A stretch of 64,000 nucleotides of DNA from Pyrocephalus nanus (lineage: Eukaryota > Chordata > Aves > Passeriformes > Tyrannidae). A program made the translations under genes and the position numbers. Numbering within the stretch: position 1 is the first letter of the stretch; each line of letters starts with the position of its first letter. Positions 63,408 to 64,000 of this stretch are shown here, in pieces. Below the pieces are notes generated by a model. It did no database searches and was not told the DNA's origin. It saw nothing but the letters and a program-made list of their open reading frames with translations. The stretch is from assembly GCA_038380795.1 (NCBI GenBank), contig CM076260.1, forward strand, positions 81,753,843-81,817,842, given 5' to 3'.

Positions 63408-64000
63408 ACAGGACAACCCTGGATGAATGTACAGAGTGGGGAAAAAGAAGTTGGAGAGCAACCCCACAGAAAGGGACCTGAGGATTCTGGTCAATGGCAA
63501 GTTGAACATGAATCAGCAGCGCCCTGGCAGCCAGGAGGGCCAACCATGTCCTCGGGGGCATCAGGCAAAGCATGGCCACCTGCTCTGCTATGCACTGGTG
63601 TGACCTCACCTTGAATATTTTGTGCCATTTTGGGTGCCACAATATAAAAAGGATATTAATCTATTAGAAAGCATCCAAAGGAGGGCAGCAAAGATGGTGA
63701 AGGGTCAAGAGAAGAAGGTGTATGAGGAGTGGTTGAGGTTGCTTGGTTTATTCAGCGTAGAGAAGAGGAGACTGAGTGGAGACCACATCATGGTCTACAG
63801 CTTCCTCACAAGGGGAAATGGAGGGGCAGGCACTGATTTCTTCTCCCTGGTGACCAGTGAAGGACCCAAGGGAATGGCATGAAGCTGTGTCAGGGGAGAT
63901 TTAGGTTAGATATTAGGAAGAGGTTCTTCACCTAGAGGGTGGCTGGGCACTGAAACAGGCTCCCCAGGGAAACAGTCATGGTACCAAACCTGTCAGAGTT
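63408..64000 (+). mobile_element. CR1 LINE ORF2 C-terminus and 3' region, cut by window end
   Basis: Plus-strand CR1 beginning near ACAACCCTGGATGAATGTAC and AGAAAGGGACCTGAGGATTC, continuing through GCAAGTTGAACATGAATCAG, the TGGTGAAGGGTCAAGAG region and TTTAGGTTAGATATTAGGAA to the last base. The 3' UTR and terminus lie beyond 64000. It is 5'-truncated within ORF2, after the RT core. It is opposite in orientation to the 36-39 kb copy and diverged from it at many positions. Confidence 0.95.
63622..63882 (+). pseudogene. CR1 ORF2 C-terminal fragment
   Basis: An 86-codon plus-strand frame reads VPQYKKDINLLESIQRRAAK, then MVKGQEKKVYEEWLRLLGLF and SLVTSEG, matching the conserved C-terminal block of CR1 ORF2 and aligning with the 36646-37107 minus-strand fragment. 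The preceding part of the protein (63423-63614) is in a different frame, so a frameshift or deletion lies near 63585-63620, where the typical inter-block sequence is also shorter than in the other copy. It then runs on past 63882 in another frame (DIRKRFFT-like region). It is non-functional. Confidence 0.9.

Noticed and set aside
1..64000. CRISPR arrays, bacterial operons or phage genes
   Set aside because: No spaced repeats, dense coding or ribosome-binding sites; the CR1 and LTR content shows vertebrate (avian) nuclear DNA.

Overview
The window reads as AT-rich, non-coding nuclear DNA from a bird. The diagnostic evidence is repeat content. There are four CR1 (chicken repeat 1) LINE segments with the avian-type 3' end, one of which ends in ATGATTCTA. 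There is also a solo LTR whose TATA box / poly(A) signal / GCCATTTT layout resembles avian alpharetrovirus-like (class II, ERVK) LTRs. I found no supportable host protein-coding gene. Every longer open frame is either a CR1 remnant or a chance frame without recognisable motifs, codon signal or splice context. No tRNA, rRNA, CRISPR or bacterial-type feature was seen. The segment is best described as a gene desert or the inside of a very large intron.

Layout: 1-18.6 kb is anonymous AT-rich sequence with homopolymer tracts, a GC-richer pocket at 8.33-8.79 kb and a few homeobox/SOX-motif-dense AT stretches. A ~95% identical inverted repeat (arms of about 104 nt, 30-nt spacer) lies at 18630-18866 and is the most striking unexplained structure. 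Anonymous sequence follows to 27.8 kb, then a short plus-strand CR1 3' end (27805-28060). More anonymous sequence carries a compound CA/TA microsatellite at 34.8 kb. At 36377-39370 there is a minus-strand CR1 that, unusually, keeps 5' sequence, ORF1 (SGNH-esterase-like) and both ends of ORF2 but lacks most of the reverse transcriptase. A long unannotated stretch runs to a minus-strand CR1 3' fragment at 50957-51290. A minus-strand solo LTR with a 6-bp target duplication occupies 58660-59141. Two adjacent short hairpins lie at 62886-63000. A plus-strand CR1 ORF2/3' copy starts near 63408 and runs off the window end.

The protein-like segments are decayed retrotransposon products and do not form a pathway. 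Any function here is more likely regulatory or structural (enhancer-like blocks, the hairpin, LTR promoter), which sequence inspection alone cannot prove.
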